Below, one piece after another: positions 44,090 to 52,771 of a DNA stretch of 55,560 nucleotides (its first letter is position 1; each line of letters opens with the position of its first letter). Under the pieces are notes generated by a model. That model was given only the letters and a program-made list of their open reading frames with translations, was not told the origin of the DNA and searched no databases. The stretch spans positions 1-55,560 of the forward strand of contig DKPN01000077.1 in NCBI GenBank assembly GCA_002471195.1. Reading direction: 5' to 3'. Origin of the DNA: Bacteroides sp. UBA7333 (GTDB lineage Bacteria > Bacteroidota > Bacteroidia > Bacteroidales > Bacteroidaceae). A program made the translations under genes and the position numbers.

Positions 44090-44785
44090 ATGAAAAAAAT
44101 TACAATAGCAATCGATGGCTTTTCATCATGTGGCAAAAGCACTATGGCCAAAGACTTAGCACGCGAGATAGGTTATATATACATTGACAGTGGTGCAATG
44201 TATAGAGCAGTAACACTATATTGCATCGAAAACAACTTGATCAATGGTGAAGTTATTGACATAGAAAAGCTAAAAAATGAGATTGATAACATCCACATTA
44301 CATTTAAGCTAAACGAGAAAACGGGACGTCCCGACACTTATCTTAACGGCAAAGACGTAGAGTCAGAAATCCGAACCATGGAGGTTTCATCCAAAGTGAG
44401 CTTAGTTAGCGCTATCGACTTTGTTAGAAGTGCAATGGTAGATGAGCAACAAGCAATGGGAAGAGAAAAGGGCATTGTAATGGATGGCAGAGATATAGGC
44501 ACTACAGTATTCCCTGATGCCGAACTTAAAATATTCGTTACTGCATCTCCCGAAATTAGAGCAAAACGCCGATACGATGAATTAGAGAGTAAAGGAGTTA
44601 AGGCTAATTATGACGAAATACTCGACAACGTTAAACAACGTGACTATATTGATCAAAACCGTGAAGTTAGTCCACTAAGAAAAGCAGACGACGCATTACT
44701 TCTCGACAACAGCAACCTAACGATTGCTCAACAAAAGAGATGGTTGTTGGATGAGTTTAACCGTGTGATCGAATTAAACCAATGA
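44090..44785 (+). CDS. cmk: Cytidylate kinase
   Basis: A 231-residue P-loop kinase that phosphorylates CMP and dCMP. Walker A GFSSCGKST at residues 10-18, with YIDSGAMYRAVT (about 31-42), VMDGRDIGTTVFPDAE (about 127-142), and DQNREVSPLRKADDALLLDNS near the end. It lies 11 nt after porQ. Its last 4 bases overlap the ispH start (ATGA), so the two are translationally coupled. Confidence 0.96.
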   Translation: MKKITIAIDGFSSCGKSTMAKDLAREIGYIYIDSGAMYRAVTLYCIENNLINGEVIDIEKLKNEIDNIHITFKLNEKTGRPDTYLNGKDVESEIRTMEVSSKVSLVSAIDFVRSAMVDEQQAMGREKGIVMDGRDIGTTVFPDAELKIFVTASPEIRAKRRYDELESKGVKANYDEILDNVKQRDYIDQNREVSPLRKADDALLLDNSNLTIAQQKRWLLDEFNRVIELNQ

Positions 44786-45654
44786 CCAAAGTAGAGACTG
44801 ATAGCGGATCAGGATTCTGTTTTGGTGTAGTTACCGCTATTCGCAAAGCCGAAGAGGAGCTTTTAAAAGGCGTTACCTTGTATTGTCTTGGAGATATCGT
44901 TCATAACAATCGAGAAGTAGAACGTCTTAGCAAACTAGGACTAATCACCATCAACCACGAACAATTCAAACAGTTGCGCAATGCAAAAGTTTTATTACGC
45001 GCTCATGGCGAACCCCCTGAAACATATAAGATAGCTCAAGATAACAATATTGAAATTATTGATGCCACTTGTCCGGTTGTATTGCAATTGCAAAAACGTA
45101 TAAAAAAGGAGCATCTTAAGCATCATGATAAACAAATCGTCATCTACGGCTTAAAAGGACATGCCGAAGTTTTAGGATTGGTTGGACAAACCGATGGAGA
45201 AGCCATTATCATTGAAAAGGTGGAAGAGGCAAAAAAAATTGATTTTAATAAAAACATCTATCTATTTTCGCAAACCACCAAATCGCTTGATGAATTTAAA
45301 GAAATTGTAAAATATATAGAAGCCAATATTTCACCCGATATCACATTCAAATATTACGATACCATCTGTCGCCAAGTAGCCAATAGAATGCCTAATCTAC
45401 GAGAGTTTGCTGCATCACACGATCTCATATTCTTTGTCAGTGGCAAAAAAAGCTCGAATGGCAAGATTCTATTCAATGAGTGTTTTCAAGTGAATAAAAA
45501 CTCGCATCTGATTGATAGCGATGACGAGATTGATGTTTCGCTGCTCAAAAATGCTAAATCGATAGGTATTTGTGGTGCTACATCAACCCCTAAATGGCTC
45601 ATGGAACAAATAGAGAAAACTGTAATCACATTGTTGCAGCAAGATGTCATTTAA
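44782..45654 (+). CDS. ispH: 4-Hydroxy-3-methylbut-2-enyl diphosphate reductase
   Basis: A 290-residue iron-sulfur enzyme, the last step of the MEP isoprenoid pathway. Three conserved cysteines that ligate the [4Fe-4S] cluster are Cys13 (GFCFGV), Cys97 (DATCPVV) and Cys196 (DTICRQVANR); their spacing fits E. coli IspH. GHAEVLGLVGQT (about 126-137) and a terminal GATSTPKWLMEQ complete the set. It makes IPP and DMAPP, the substrates of the prenyl synthase in this window. Confidence 0.95.
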   Translation: MTKVETDSGSGFCFGVVTAIRKAEEELLKGVTLYCLGDIVHNNREVERLSKLGLITINHEQFKQLRNAKVLLRAHGEPPETYKIAQDNNIEIIDATCPVVLQLQKRIKKEHLKHHDKQIVIYGLKGHAEVLGLVGQTDGEAIIIEKVEEAKKIDFNKNIYLFSQTTKSLDEFKEIVKYIEANISPDITFKYYDTICRQVANRMPNLREFAASHDLIFFVSGKKSSNGKILFNECFQVNKNSHLIDSDDEIDVSLLKNAKSIGICGATSTPKWLMEQIEKTVITLLQQDVI

Positions 45655-45717
45655 CGTTATTTATCACAACAAATAACAGATTGATGGAATAATAAGCCTT
45701 TAGGTTACACTTTTTTC

Positions 45718-45725
45718 TATCTTTG
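45718..45725 (+). promoter_or_regulatory. Putative -7 box for pfkA
   Basis: TATCTTTG matches TAnnTTTG, 28 nt before the pfkA start. No -33 box seen. Confidence 0.45.
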
Positions 45726-45752
45726 CATCGCATAACTTAAATTAAGATTATC

Positions 45753-46733
45753 ATGGGAGTTATTAAATGTATAGGTATTTTAACATCAGGAGGCGATGCA
45801 CCTGGTATGAATGCTGCCATTCGTGCAGTAACTAGGGCAGCTATATACAATGGTTTAAAAGTAAAGGGTATTTATAGAGGATATAAAGGACTTGTGACCG
45901 GTGAAATTAAAGAGTTTAAAAGCCAGGATGTAAGTAACATTATACAATTGGGAGGTACCATTTTGAAGACGGCTCGTTGTCAGGAATTCATGACTTATGA
46001 AGGGCGACAAGTAGCTTACGATAATATGAAAAAAGAGGAAATCGATGCATTGGTGGTGATTGGTGGTGACGGTTCGCTAACCGGTGCACGCATATTTGCC
46101 CAAGAATTTGATGTACCTTGTATCGGACTTCCCGGTACTATCGACAATGACTTATATGGTACCGACACCACTATCGGTTATGACACCGCTTTGAATACGA
46201 TTCTCGATGCCGTTGATAAGATTCGCGACACTGCAACTTCGCACGAACGCTTATTTTTTGTAGAAGTAATGGGACGCGACGCTGGTTTCTTAGCACTCAA
46301 CGGAGCAATTGCTTCGGGAGCAGAAGCAGCCATTATACCCGAATGCAGTACCGAAGTCGATCAATTGGAAGAATTCATTAAAAACGGATTCAGAAAATCA
46401 AAAAACAGTAGCATCGTATTGGTAGCCGAAAGCGAAATAACAGGAGGTGCAATGCATTTGGCCGAACGTGTAAAAAATGAATTTCCCGAATACGATGTGC
46501 GTGTCACTATTCTAGGACACTTGCAAAGAGGAGGAAGTCCGTCGGCACACGATAGAATATTGGCAAGCCGATTGGGAGCTGCTTCTATCGATGCTATCAT
46601 GGAAGATCAACGCAATGTAATGATTGGCATCGAACACGACCAAATCGTCTACATACCTTTTAGCAAAGCAATCAAAAAAGATAAACCTATCAATAAAGAT
46701 TTAGTCAATGTATTGAAAGAATTGTCTATTTAA
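45753..46733 (+). CDS. pfkA: ATP-dependent 6-phosphofructokinase
   Basis: A 326-residue glycolytic enzyme. Marks are TSGGDAPGMNAAIRA (about 11-25), VIGGDGSLTGA (about 100-110) with the Gly-Asp-Gly-Ser ATP site, PGTIDNDLYGTDTTIG (about 128-143) with the catalytic Asp, and VEVMGRDAGFLAL. GGDGS points to ATP use (PPi-dependent enzymes have GGDDS). Length is typical for bacterial homotetrameric PfkA. It has its own -7 box and terminator. Confidence 0.96.
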   Translation: MGVIKCIGILTSGGDAPGMNAAIRAVTRAAIYNGLKVKGIYRGYKGLVTGEIKEFKSQDVSNIIQLGGTILKTARCQEFMTYEGRQVAYDNMKKEEIDALVVIGGDGSLTGARIFAQEFDVPCIGLPGTIDNDLYGTDTTIGYDTALNTILDAVDKIRDTATSHERLFFVEVMGRDAGFLALNGAIASGAEAAIIPECSTEVDQLEEFIKNGFRKSKNSSIVLVAESEITGGAMHLAERVKNEFPEYDVRVTILGHLQRGGSPSAHDRILASRLGAASIDAIMEDQRNVMIGIEHDQIVYIPFSKAIKKDKPINKDLVNVLKELSI

Positions 46734-46762
46734 TTTCAATACATCGGCTTCATTAATAATCG

Positions 46763-46795
46763 ACTCCATATATTATCAACGATGATATATGGAGT
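46763..46795 (+). terminator. Terminator of pfkA
   Basis: ACTCCATATAT (46763-46773) pairs with ATATATGGAGT (46785-46795), followed by a run of seven T. It is 29 nt after the pfkA stop. Confidence 0.85.
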
Positions 46796-46801
46796 TTTTT
46801 T

Positions 46802-47017
46802 ATATTACATTTTATCCTGTTTTTATCTACAAATCACAAATAAAACATAAAGAACTATGGCATAAAATATTAATAAATAATTGCACACGATACAAATAAT
46901 AAAAAGACAGCCCTCAACAGCTATATTTTTCATTCCGAACAGAAAATAATGGGTAGGCTAAATCATTAACTCGAACAATATAACAGCTTATCATTTTAAT
47001 ATATCCTATAAAAACAG
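46802..47017. other. Non-coding gap before purM
   Basis: With the purM start at 47053 the gap from pfkA is 319 nt. Besides the pfkA terminator and the purM -7 box I see no gene, no strong hairpin and no recognisable riboswitch in this AT-rich stretch. Confidence 0.5.
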
Positions 47018-47025
47018 TAATTTTG
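47018..47025 (+). promoter_or_regulatory. Putative -7 box for purM
   Basis: TAATTTTG matches TAnnTTTG, 27 nt before the ATG at 47053. It overlaps the upstream TTG (47023), which argues against that codon as a start. Confidence 0.5.
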
Positions 47026-47052
47026 CACCCGTATACAAAAAATCATTCATTC

Positions 47053-48219
47053 ATGAGTAACCAACGATACATGATGCGCGGTGTTAGCGCATCAAAAGAA
47101 GATGTTCATAATGCTATCAAAAACATTGATAAAGGCATATTTCCAAAAGCTTTTTGTAAAATAATCCCCGATATTTTGGGTGGCGATCCCGAGTACTGCA
47201 ACATCATGCACGCAGATGGAGCCGGAACAAAATCATCACTGGCCTATATGTATTGGAAAGAAACCGGCGATTTATCGGTTTGGAAAGGCATTTCACAAGA
47301 TGCATTGATTATGAATATCGACGATTTGCTTTGCGTTGGCGCAGTCGATAATATCCTTGTATCATCGACTATCGGTCGCAATAAGATGCTGATTCCGGGT
47401 GAAGTTATTTCGGCAATCATCAATGGCACCGACGAATTAATGAACGAGCTTCGCGAAATGGGAGTAGGTGTATACGGAACAGGAGGCGAAACTGCCGATG
47501 TGGGCGATTTGGTACGCACCATCATTGTAGACAGCACCGTAACTTGTCGTATGAAACGTTCGGATGTGATTGACAATGCAAACATTCGTCCGGGCGACGT
47601 TATTGTAGGGCTGGCATCATTTGGACAGGCTACTTACGAAAAAGAGTACAATGGCGGCATGGGTAGCAATGGTTTAACAAGTGCTCGTCACGATGTATTT
47701 TCAAAATATCTAGCCAACAAATATCCTGAAAGTTTTGATGCTAACGTACCCGAAGAACTAGTCTACTCAGGTGGTCTTAAACTGACTGATACGGTTGAAG
47801 ACTCACCATTGGATGCCGGAAAACTAGTACTATCGCCTACCCGCACTTATGCACCCGTAGTAAAAAAACTATTGGATGCTTTACGTTCGGAAATTCATGG
47901 TATGGTACACTGTTCGGGTGGCGCACAAACAAAAGTGCTTCATTTTGTAGATGATGTACGCATTGTAAAAGATAATATGTTTGCGGTGCCTCCATTGTTT
48001 AAAACCATCCAAGAACAAAGTGGAACCGATTGGGCCGAAATGTATAAAGTATTCAACATGGGTCATCGTTTAGAGGTGTATCTATCGCCCGAACATGCTG
48101 CCGAAGTGATTGCTATTAGCGAAAGTTTTGGAATACCTGCTCAAATCGTAGGTCGCGTTGAAGAAAGTGATAAAAAAGAGTTAATCATCAAAAGCGAATT
48201 CGGCGAATTCAGATATTAA
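47053..48219 (+). CDS. purM: AIR synthase (phosphoribosylformylglycinamidine cyclo-ligase) family protein
   Basis: A 388-residue PurM-like enzyme from the ATG at 47053. The start MSNQRYMMRGVSASKEDVHNAI fits the Bacteroidota form. ADGAGTKSSLAY (about 53-64), DALIMNIDDLLCVGA (about 81-95), GTGGETADVGD and HCSGGAQTKVL are the ATP/FGAM-binding segments. It closes the imidazole ring in purine synthesis. It is divergent from E. coli PurM, as usual for this phylum. The next ORF starts within its stop codon (TAATG). Confidence 0.87.
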   Translation: MSNQRYMMRGVSASKEDVHNAIKNIDKGIFPKAFCKIIPDILGGDPEYCNIMHADGAGTKSSLAYMYWKETGDLSVWKGISQDALIMNIDDLLCVGAVDNILVSSTIGRNKMLIPGEVISAIINGTDELMNELREMGVGVYGTGGETADVGDLVRTIIVDSTVTCRMKRSDVIDNANIRPGDVIVGLASFGQATYEKEYNGGMGSNGLTSARHDVFSKYLANKYPESFDANVPEELVYSGGLKLTDTVEDSPLDAGKLVLSPTRTYAPVVKKLLDALRSEIHGMVHCSGGAQTKVLHFVDDVRIVKDNMFAVPPLFKTIQEQSGTDWAEMYKVFNMGHRLEVYLSPEHAAEVIAISESFGIPAQIVGRVEESDKKELIIKSEFGEFRY

Positions 48220-48422
48220 TGAAAAAGTTGGTATTCATATTAATTTGCCTAGGCTGCATGTTGGCCACCGTTTATATGGGCTTTACATGCTGGTGGGCAA
48301 CCGAAAGAGACGATTCAGTATGGAGCATTGCTATAAGGGTAGTAGCTACGATGGCCTGGGTATTATTTACCTACAGGGTGATAAGTAAGAAAGATCGATG
48401 GATACAAAAAACATTCAAATAA
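48219..48422 (+). CDS. Small two-helix membrane protein wedged between purM and prfA
   Basis: A 67-residue protein with two hydrophobic stretches (about 4-22, LVFILICLGCMLATVYMGF, and about 35-56) separated by WWATERDDS, and a basic end KKDRWIQKTF. I recognise no family. Its start overlaps the purM stop by one base and its stop is followed at once by the prfA start (TAAATG), so it is almost surely translated as part of one operon. The tight fit argues that it is real and not a chance frame. Its role is unknown. Confidence 0.7.
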   Translation: MKKLVFILICLGCMLATVYMGFTCWWATERDDSVWSIAIRVVATMAWVLFTYRVISKKDRWIQKTFK

Positions 48423-49535
48423 ATGGCTGACAACAATAATATATTAGAAAAATTAGACGGACTTGTTGCGCGTTTCGAAGAGATCTCGACATTGATTACC
48501 GACCCTTCGGTAATTGCCGACCAAAAACGCTACGTGAAACTGACTAAAGAATACAAAGAGCTCGATGATCTGATGAAAGCTCGTAAAGAATATATGCAAA
48601 TTCTTGCCAATATAGAGGAAGCTAAAGATATTTTAGCCAACGAATCGGATGCTGACATGCGCGAAATGGCAAAAGAGGAGTTAGACAACGGGCAAGATCG
48701 TCTGCCGGCCTTAGAAGAAGAGATTAAATTGCTACTTGTTCCACAAGATCCACAAGACGGACGCAATGCCATTCTCGAAATTCGTGGTGGAACCGGAGGT
48801 GATGAAGCGGCTATTTTCGCAGGCGACCTATTTCGTATGTATACCAAATTCTGTGAATCGAAAAGATGGAAGATGGAGGTATCAAGCGTTAATGAAGGTA
48901 GTTCGGGCGGTTTCAAAGAAATTGTATGTAGCATCACCGGCGAAAATGTATATGGCATCATGAAGTACGAATCGGGTGTACACCGTGTGCAACGTGTACC
49001 TGCTACCGAAACTCAAGGTCGTGTACATACATCGGCGGCATCGGTAGCTATACTTCCCGAGGCTGAGCCTTTTGATGTAGAGATCAACGAAGGAGAAATC
49101 AAATGGGATACTTTCCGAAGCGGTGGCGCAGGAGGTCAAAATGTAAACAAGGTTGAGTCGGGAGTTCGCTTACGCTATATGTGGCGTAATCCCAATACTG
49201 GTATTTCAGAAGAAATATTGATTGAATGTACCGAAACACGCGATCAACCCAAAAATAAAGAACGCGCATTGGCTCGTCTTCGCACGTTTATATACGATAA
49301 GGAGCATCAAAAATATATCGATGATATTGCTTCTAAACGCAAAACAATGGTATCGACCGGCGACCGTTCGGCAAAGATTCGTACTTACAACTATCCACAA
49401 GGACGTATTACCGATCATCGCATCAATTACACCATATATAATCTTTCGGCATTTATGGATGGCGATATTCAAGACTGTATCGATAAACTAACAGTTGCCG
49501 AAAATGCCGAACGCTTAAAAGAGAGCGAATTATAA
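48423..49535 (+). CDS. prfA: Peptide chain release factor 1
   Basis: A 370-residue release factor. The stop-codon recognition motif PAT (residues 193-195, in HRVQRVPATETQGR) identifies RF1, which reads UAA and UAG, and the catalytic GGQ is at 237-239 in RSGGAGGQNVNKVESG. The Gln is normally methylated by PrmC. Length is normal. It follows the small membrane protein with no gap. Confidence 0.96.
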   Translation: MADNNNILEKLDGLVARFEEISTLITDPSVIADQKRYVKLTKEYKELDDLMKARKEYMQILANIEEAKDILANESDADMREMAKEELDNGQDRLPALEEEIKLLLVPQDPQDGRNAILEIRGGTGGDEAAIFAGDLFRMYTKFCESKRWKMEVSSVNEGSSGGFKEIVCSITGENVYGIMKYESGVHRVQRVPATETQGRVHTSAASVAILPEAEPFDVEINEGEIKWDTFRSGGAGGQNVNKVESGVRLRYMWRNPNTGISEEILIECTETRDQPKNKERALARLRTFIYDKEHQKYIDDIASKRKTMVSTGDRSAKIRTYNYPQGRITDHRINYTIYNLSAFMDGDIQDCIDKLTVAENAERLKESEL

Positions 49536-49569
49536 AAGTACATTTATATCATAAATAAATAATAACGTT

Positions 49570-50394
49570 ATGACAGGTAAAGAGTTATTCGAAAACATCA
49601 AACGTAAACAATCATTCCTTTGTGTAGGACTTGACACCGATATCAATAAAATACCACAGCATTTATTAAACGAGGAAGATCCGATCTTCGCGTTCAACAA
49701 AGCGATTATTGATGCCACTGCCGATTTATGCATTGCCTATAAACCCAATTTAGCATTCTACGAAAGCATGGGCGTAAAAGGATGGATTGCATTCGAAAAA
49801 ACAGTACGCTATATCAAAGAAAATTATCCCGATCAATTTATCATAGCCGATGCTAAAAGAGGCGATATAGGAAATACATCTTCTATGTATGCACAAAGCT
49901 TCTTTACCGATTTAGATATCGATTCAGTAACGGTAGCTCCATACATGGGCGAAGACAGTGTGACTCCTTTCTTAGAATATAAAGGAAAATGGGTGATACT
50001 CTTAGCATTGACCAGCAACAAGGGTTCACACGATTTTCAATTGACCGAAGATATTCATGGTGAACGTCTTTTCGAAAAAGTATTGCGAAAATCGCAAGAG
50101 TGGGCCAACGAAGAACAAATGATGTACGTAGTAGGCGCTACACAAGGCAAAGCTTTCGAAGATATTCGTAAAATTGTACCTCACCATTTCTTATTGGTTC
50201 CGGGTGTGGGCGCACAAGGTGGCTCATTGTCGGATGTATGCAAATATGGCATGAACGATACATGTGGATTGATAGTAAACTCATCGCGTGCTATTATTTA
50301 TGCTGATAAAAGCGAAAAATTTGCTGACGCTGCAAGAGCAGAAGCAATGAAAGTTCAAGCCGAAATGGCCAACGAACTGAAAGCGATACGATAA
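49570..50394 (+). CDS. pyrF: Orotidine 5'-phosphate decarboxylase, type 2
   Basis: A 274-residue enzyme that makes UMP. The catalytic Asp/Lys array is in ADAKRGDIGNTS (Asp94, Lys96, Asp99), and VGLDTDINKIP (about 19-29) and VPGVGAQGGSL are type 2 signatures. The longer length (type 1 is about 230) also fits the type 2 group. It lies 34 nt after prfA and 8 nt before the HD gene. It supplies UMP for pyrH. Confidence 0.95.
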   Translation: MTGKELFENIKRKQSFLCVGLDTDINKIPQHLLNEEDPIFAFNKAIIDATADLCIAYKPNLAFYESMGVKGWIAFEKTVRYIKENYPDQFIIADAKRGDIGNTSSMYAQSFFTDLDIDSVTVAPYMGEDSVTPFLEYKGKWVILLALTSNKGSHDFQLTEDIHGERLFEKVLRKSQEWANEEQMMYVVGATQGKAFEDIRKIVPHHFLLVPGVGAQGGSLSDVCKYGMNDTCGLIVNSSRAIIYADKSEKFADAARAEAMKVQAEMANELKAIR

Positions 50395-50402
50395 GTATGT
50401 AA

Positions 50403-51635
50403 ATGTCGAAAGAAAGAAAAATTATAAACGATCCGGTATTTGGATTTATCAATATACCAAAGGGGCTGCTATACAATATTGTAAAGCATCCCCTTTTGCA
50501 GCGTTTAAACCGTATTAAGCAGTTAGGCATATCTGCGGTCGTTTATCCCGGTGCGCAACATACAAGATTTCAACATTCATTAGGCGCATTTTATCTGATG
50601 AGCGAAGCCATATCGCAATTGACAGCAAAAGGTCATTTTATATTTGATAGTGAAGCCGAAGCAGTAAAAGCTGCGATTCTAATGCACGATATTGGACATG
50701 GACCTTTTTCGCATGTTTTAGAAGACACCATTGTTAAAGGTGTATCCCACGAAGAGATATCTTTAATGTTGATGGAGCGTATCAACAAAGAGATGAATGG
50801 CCAGTTGAATCTTGCCATACAGATATTCAAGAATGAGTATCCGAAACATTTTTTACATCAATTAGTAAGTGGGCAGTTGGATATGGATCGGCTGGATTAC
50901 CTCAGACGCGATAGCTTTTACACGGGAGTAACCGAAGGGAATATCGGATCGGCACGAATTATAAAAATGCTCGATATAGCCGATGATCGTCTCGTTGTTG
51001 AATCGAAAGGTATCTATTCTATCGAAAACTTCCTGATGGCACGCCGCCTCATGTATTGGCAAGTATACTTGCACAAAACATCGGTTGTATACGAACAAAT
51101 GCTTATTAACACCCTTCGCCGAGCAAAAGAATTGGCAAGTGAGGGTATCGATATTTTTGCATCACCCGCCTTTCATTTCTTTCTTTATAACGACATTGAT
51201 AAAAAACAGTTTATTGATAACCCCGAGTGCCTCGAACACTTCATAAATCTTGATGATAATGATATATGGACATCACTGAAAGTATGGTGTCATCATCCCG
51301 ATAAAGTGTTGTCTACTTTAAGCCAAGGAGTTATTAATCGCCAATTATTTAAAGCCGAAATATCAACCACCCCATTTGACGATTCAAAAAAAGAAGAGTT
51401 ATTGAGACAGATTAGTAAGCATTTAGATATCTCGACAAAAGAAGCAGAATATTTTGTTACGACTACCACTATCGAGAAAAACATGTACAATCCGGCAGAT
51501 GATAGTATCGACATTATTTATAACGACAAAAGTATTAAAAATATATCCGAAGCATCGGATATGCTAAACATTTCGTTACTTTCTAAAAAAGTAAAAAAAT
51601 ATTATATTTGTTATTATCGTTTCTATAAAGCGTAA
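50403..51635 (+). CDS. HD domain phosphohydrolase
   Basis: A 410-residue cytoplasmic HD-superfamily protein. HTRFQHSLGAF (about 53-63) and the HD pair His95-Asp96 in AILMHDIGHGPFSH give the metal site; DMDRLDYLRRDSFYTG (about 166-181) adds the later Asp. This set is that of the deoxynucleoside triphosphate triphosphohydrolase/SAMHD1 group, so dNTP hydrolysis is likely, but not proved. The C-terminal half is unassigned. A weak hairpin follows. Confidence 0.9.
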   Translation: MSKERKIINDPVFGFINIPKGLLYNIVKHPLLQRLNRIKQLGISAVVYPGAQHTRFQHSLGAFYLMSEAISQLTAKGHFIFDSEAEAVKAAILMHDIGHGPFSHVLEDTIVKGVSHEEISLMLMERINKEMNGQLNLAIQIFKNEYPKHFLHQLVSGQLDMDRLDYLRRDSFYTGVTEGNIGSARIIKMLDIADDRLVVESKGIYSIENFLMARRLMYWQVYLHKTSVVYEQMLINTLRRAKELASEGIDIFASPAFHFFLYNDIDKKQFIDNPECLEHFINLDDNDIWTSLKVWCHHPDKVLSTLSQGVINRQLFKAEISTTPFDDSKKEELLRQISKHLDISTKEAEYFVTTTTIEKNMYNPADDSIDIIYNDKSIKNISEASDMLNISLLSKKVKKYYICYYRFYKA

Positions 51636-51676
51636 TAAAATATTCATTAAAGAGTAATGATATATAAAAAAAAAAT

Positions 51677-51699
51677 CCGTTATTTGTAACGGGAAAAGA
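51677..51699 (+). terminator. Weak hairpin after the HD gene
   Basis: CCGTTA-TTTG-TAACGG (51677-51692) is a 6-bp stem with a tetraloop, followed within 20 nt by TCTTTTTTT. It is 41 nt after the stop. A partial terminator is likely. Confidence 0.45.
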
Positions 51700-51727
51700 A
51701 TCTTTTTTTAATAAAATATTAATCGTC

Positions 51728-52768
51728 ATGGAGTTTTCGGCAAAGCAAATTGCATCATTTATCAATGGAGAAGTTGTAGGTGATGAAAATGCGACAATTC
51801 ATACATTTGCTAAAATTGAAGAAGGAATACCCGGTTCTATTTCATTTCTTGCAAATCCCAAATACAGTTCATATATATACGACACAAAAGCTAGTATTGT
51901 ACTGGTGAATAAAGATTTCGTTCCAGAAAAAGAAATCAATACAACACTAATTAAAGTAGATAATGCTTACGAAAGTTTGGCCAAACTTTTAAACCTTTAC
52001 GAAGCGAATAAGCCCAAAAGACAAGGTATTGATCCATTGGCAAAAATTTCGGAATCTGCTAAGATTGGCGATAATGTATATATTGGTGCGTATGCTGTTG
52101 TAAGTGATAATGCGACAATTGGTGATAATACATCAATTTTCCCCAACTCATATATCGGTGATAATGTTAAATTAGGCAATAACTGTACTATTCATCCCAA
52201 TGTAACTATCTACAATGATTGTCGTATTGGCAATGAATGTATTATTCATGCAGGAACTGTGATTGGAGCCGACGGATTTGGTTTTGCCCCTACAGCGAAT
52301 GGATACGATAAAATCGCTCAAATTGGTATTGTCATTTTAGAAGATAAGGTCGAAATTGGTGCAAATACTTGTATCGACCGTGCTACAATGGGAGCAACCA
52401 TAATACATACCGGTGCAAAAATTGATAATTTAGTGCAAATAGCACACAATGATGAGATTGGTGCTCACACCGTAATGGCTGCTCAAGTAGGGGTAGCAGG
52501 TTCAACCAAAATTGGAGAATGGTGTATGTTTGGTGGTCAAGTAGGTATTGCCGGACATATTACAATTGGTGATCGTGTACGCTTTGGAGCACAATCGGGA
52601 GTACCAAGCAGTGTGAAAACCGGTCAACAATTGATTGGTACACCACCAATGGAAGAGAGATCATATTTTAGATCTTCGTCAGTATTCCGCAAATTACCCG
52701 ACATGTATTTTGAATTAAATGCATTGAGAAAAGAAATCGAAGAATTAAAGAAAACATTAAACAAATAA
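51728..52768 (+). CDS. lpxD: UDP-3-O-(3-hydroxyacyl)glucosamine N-acyltransferase
   Basis: A 346-residue trimeric acyltransferase of lipid A synthesis. An N-terminal uridine-binding domain (1-100) is followed by left-handed beta-helix hexapeptide repeats (about 105-310, units like IGDNVY, IGNECI, IGANTC), with the catalytic His240 in NLVQIAHNDEIG. The C-terminal helix (about 320-346) is charged. LpxD adds the N-linked 3-hydroxyacyl chain. It lies 3 nt before lpxC/fabZ. Confidence 0.96.
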   Translation: MEFSAKQIASFINGEVVGDENATIHTFAKIEEGIPGSISFLANPKYSSYIYDTKASIVLVNKDFVPEKEINTTLIKVDNAYESLAKLLNLYEANKPKRQGIDPLAKISESAKIGDNVYIGAYAVVSDNATIGDNTSIFPNSYIGDNVKLGNNCTIHPNVTIYNDCRIGNECIIHAGTVIGADGFGFAPTANGYDKIAQIGIVILEDKVEIGANTCIDRATMGATIIHTGAKIDNLVQIAHNDEIGAHTVMAAQVGVAGSTKIGEWCMFGGQVGIAGHITIGDRVRFGAQSGVPSSVKTGQQLIGTPPMEERSYFRSSSVFRKLPDMYFELNALRKEIEELKKTLNK

Positions 52769-52771
52769 ACG

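Noticed and set aside
46802..47017. Riboswitch or small RNA in the gap before purM
   Set aside because: No purine-type aptamer pattern, no stable hairpin and no terminator-like element; only AT-rich sequence.
48530..48961. 143-residue minus-strand frame over prfA
   Set aside because: Antisense to the well-supported prfA, Ser-rich composition, no start signal.
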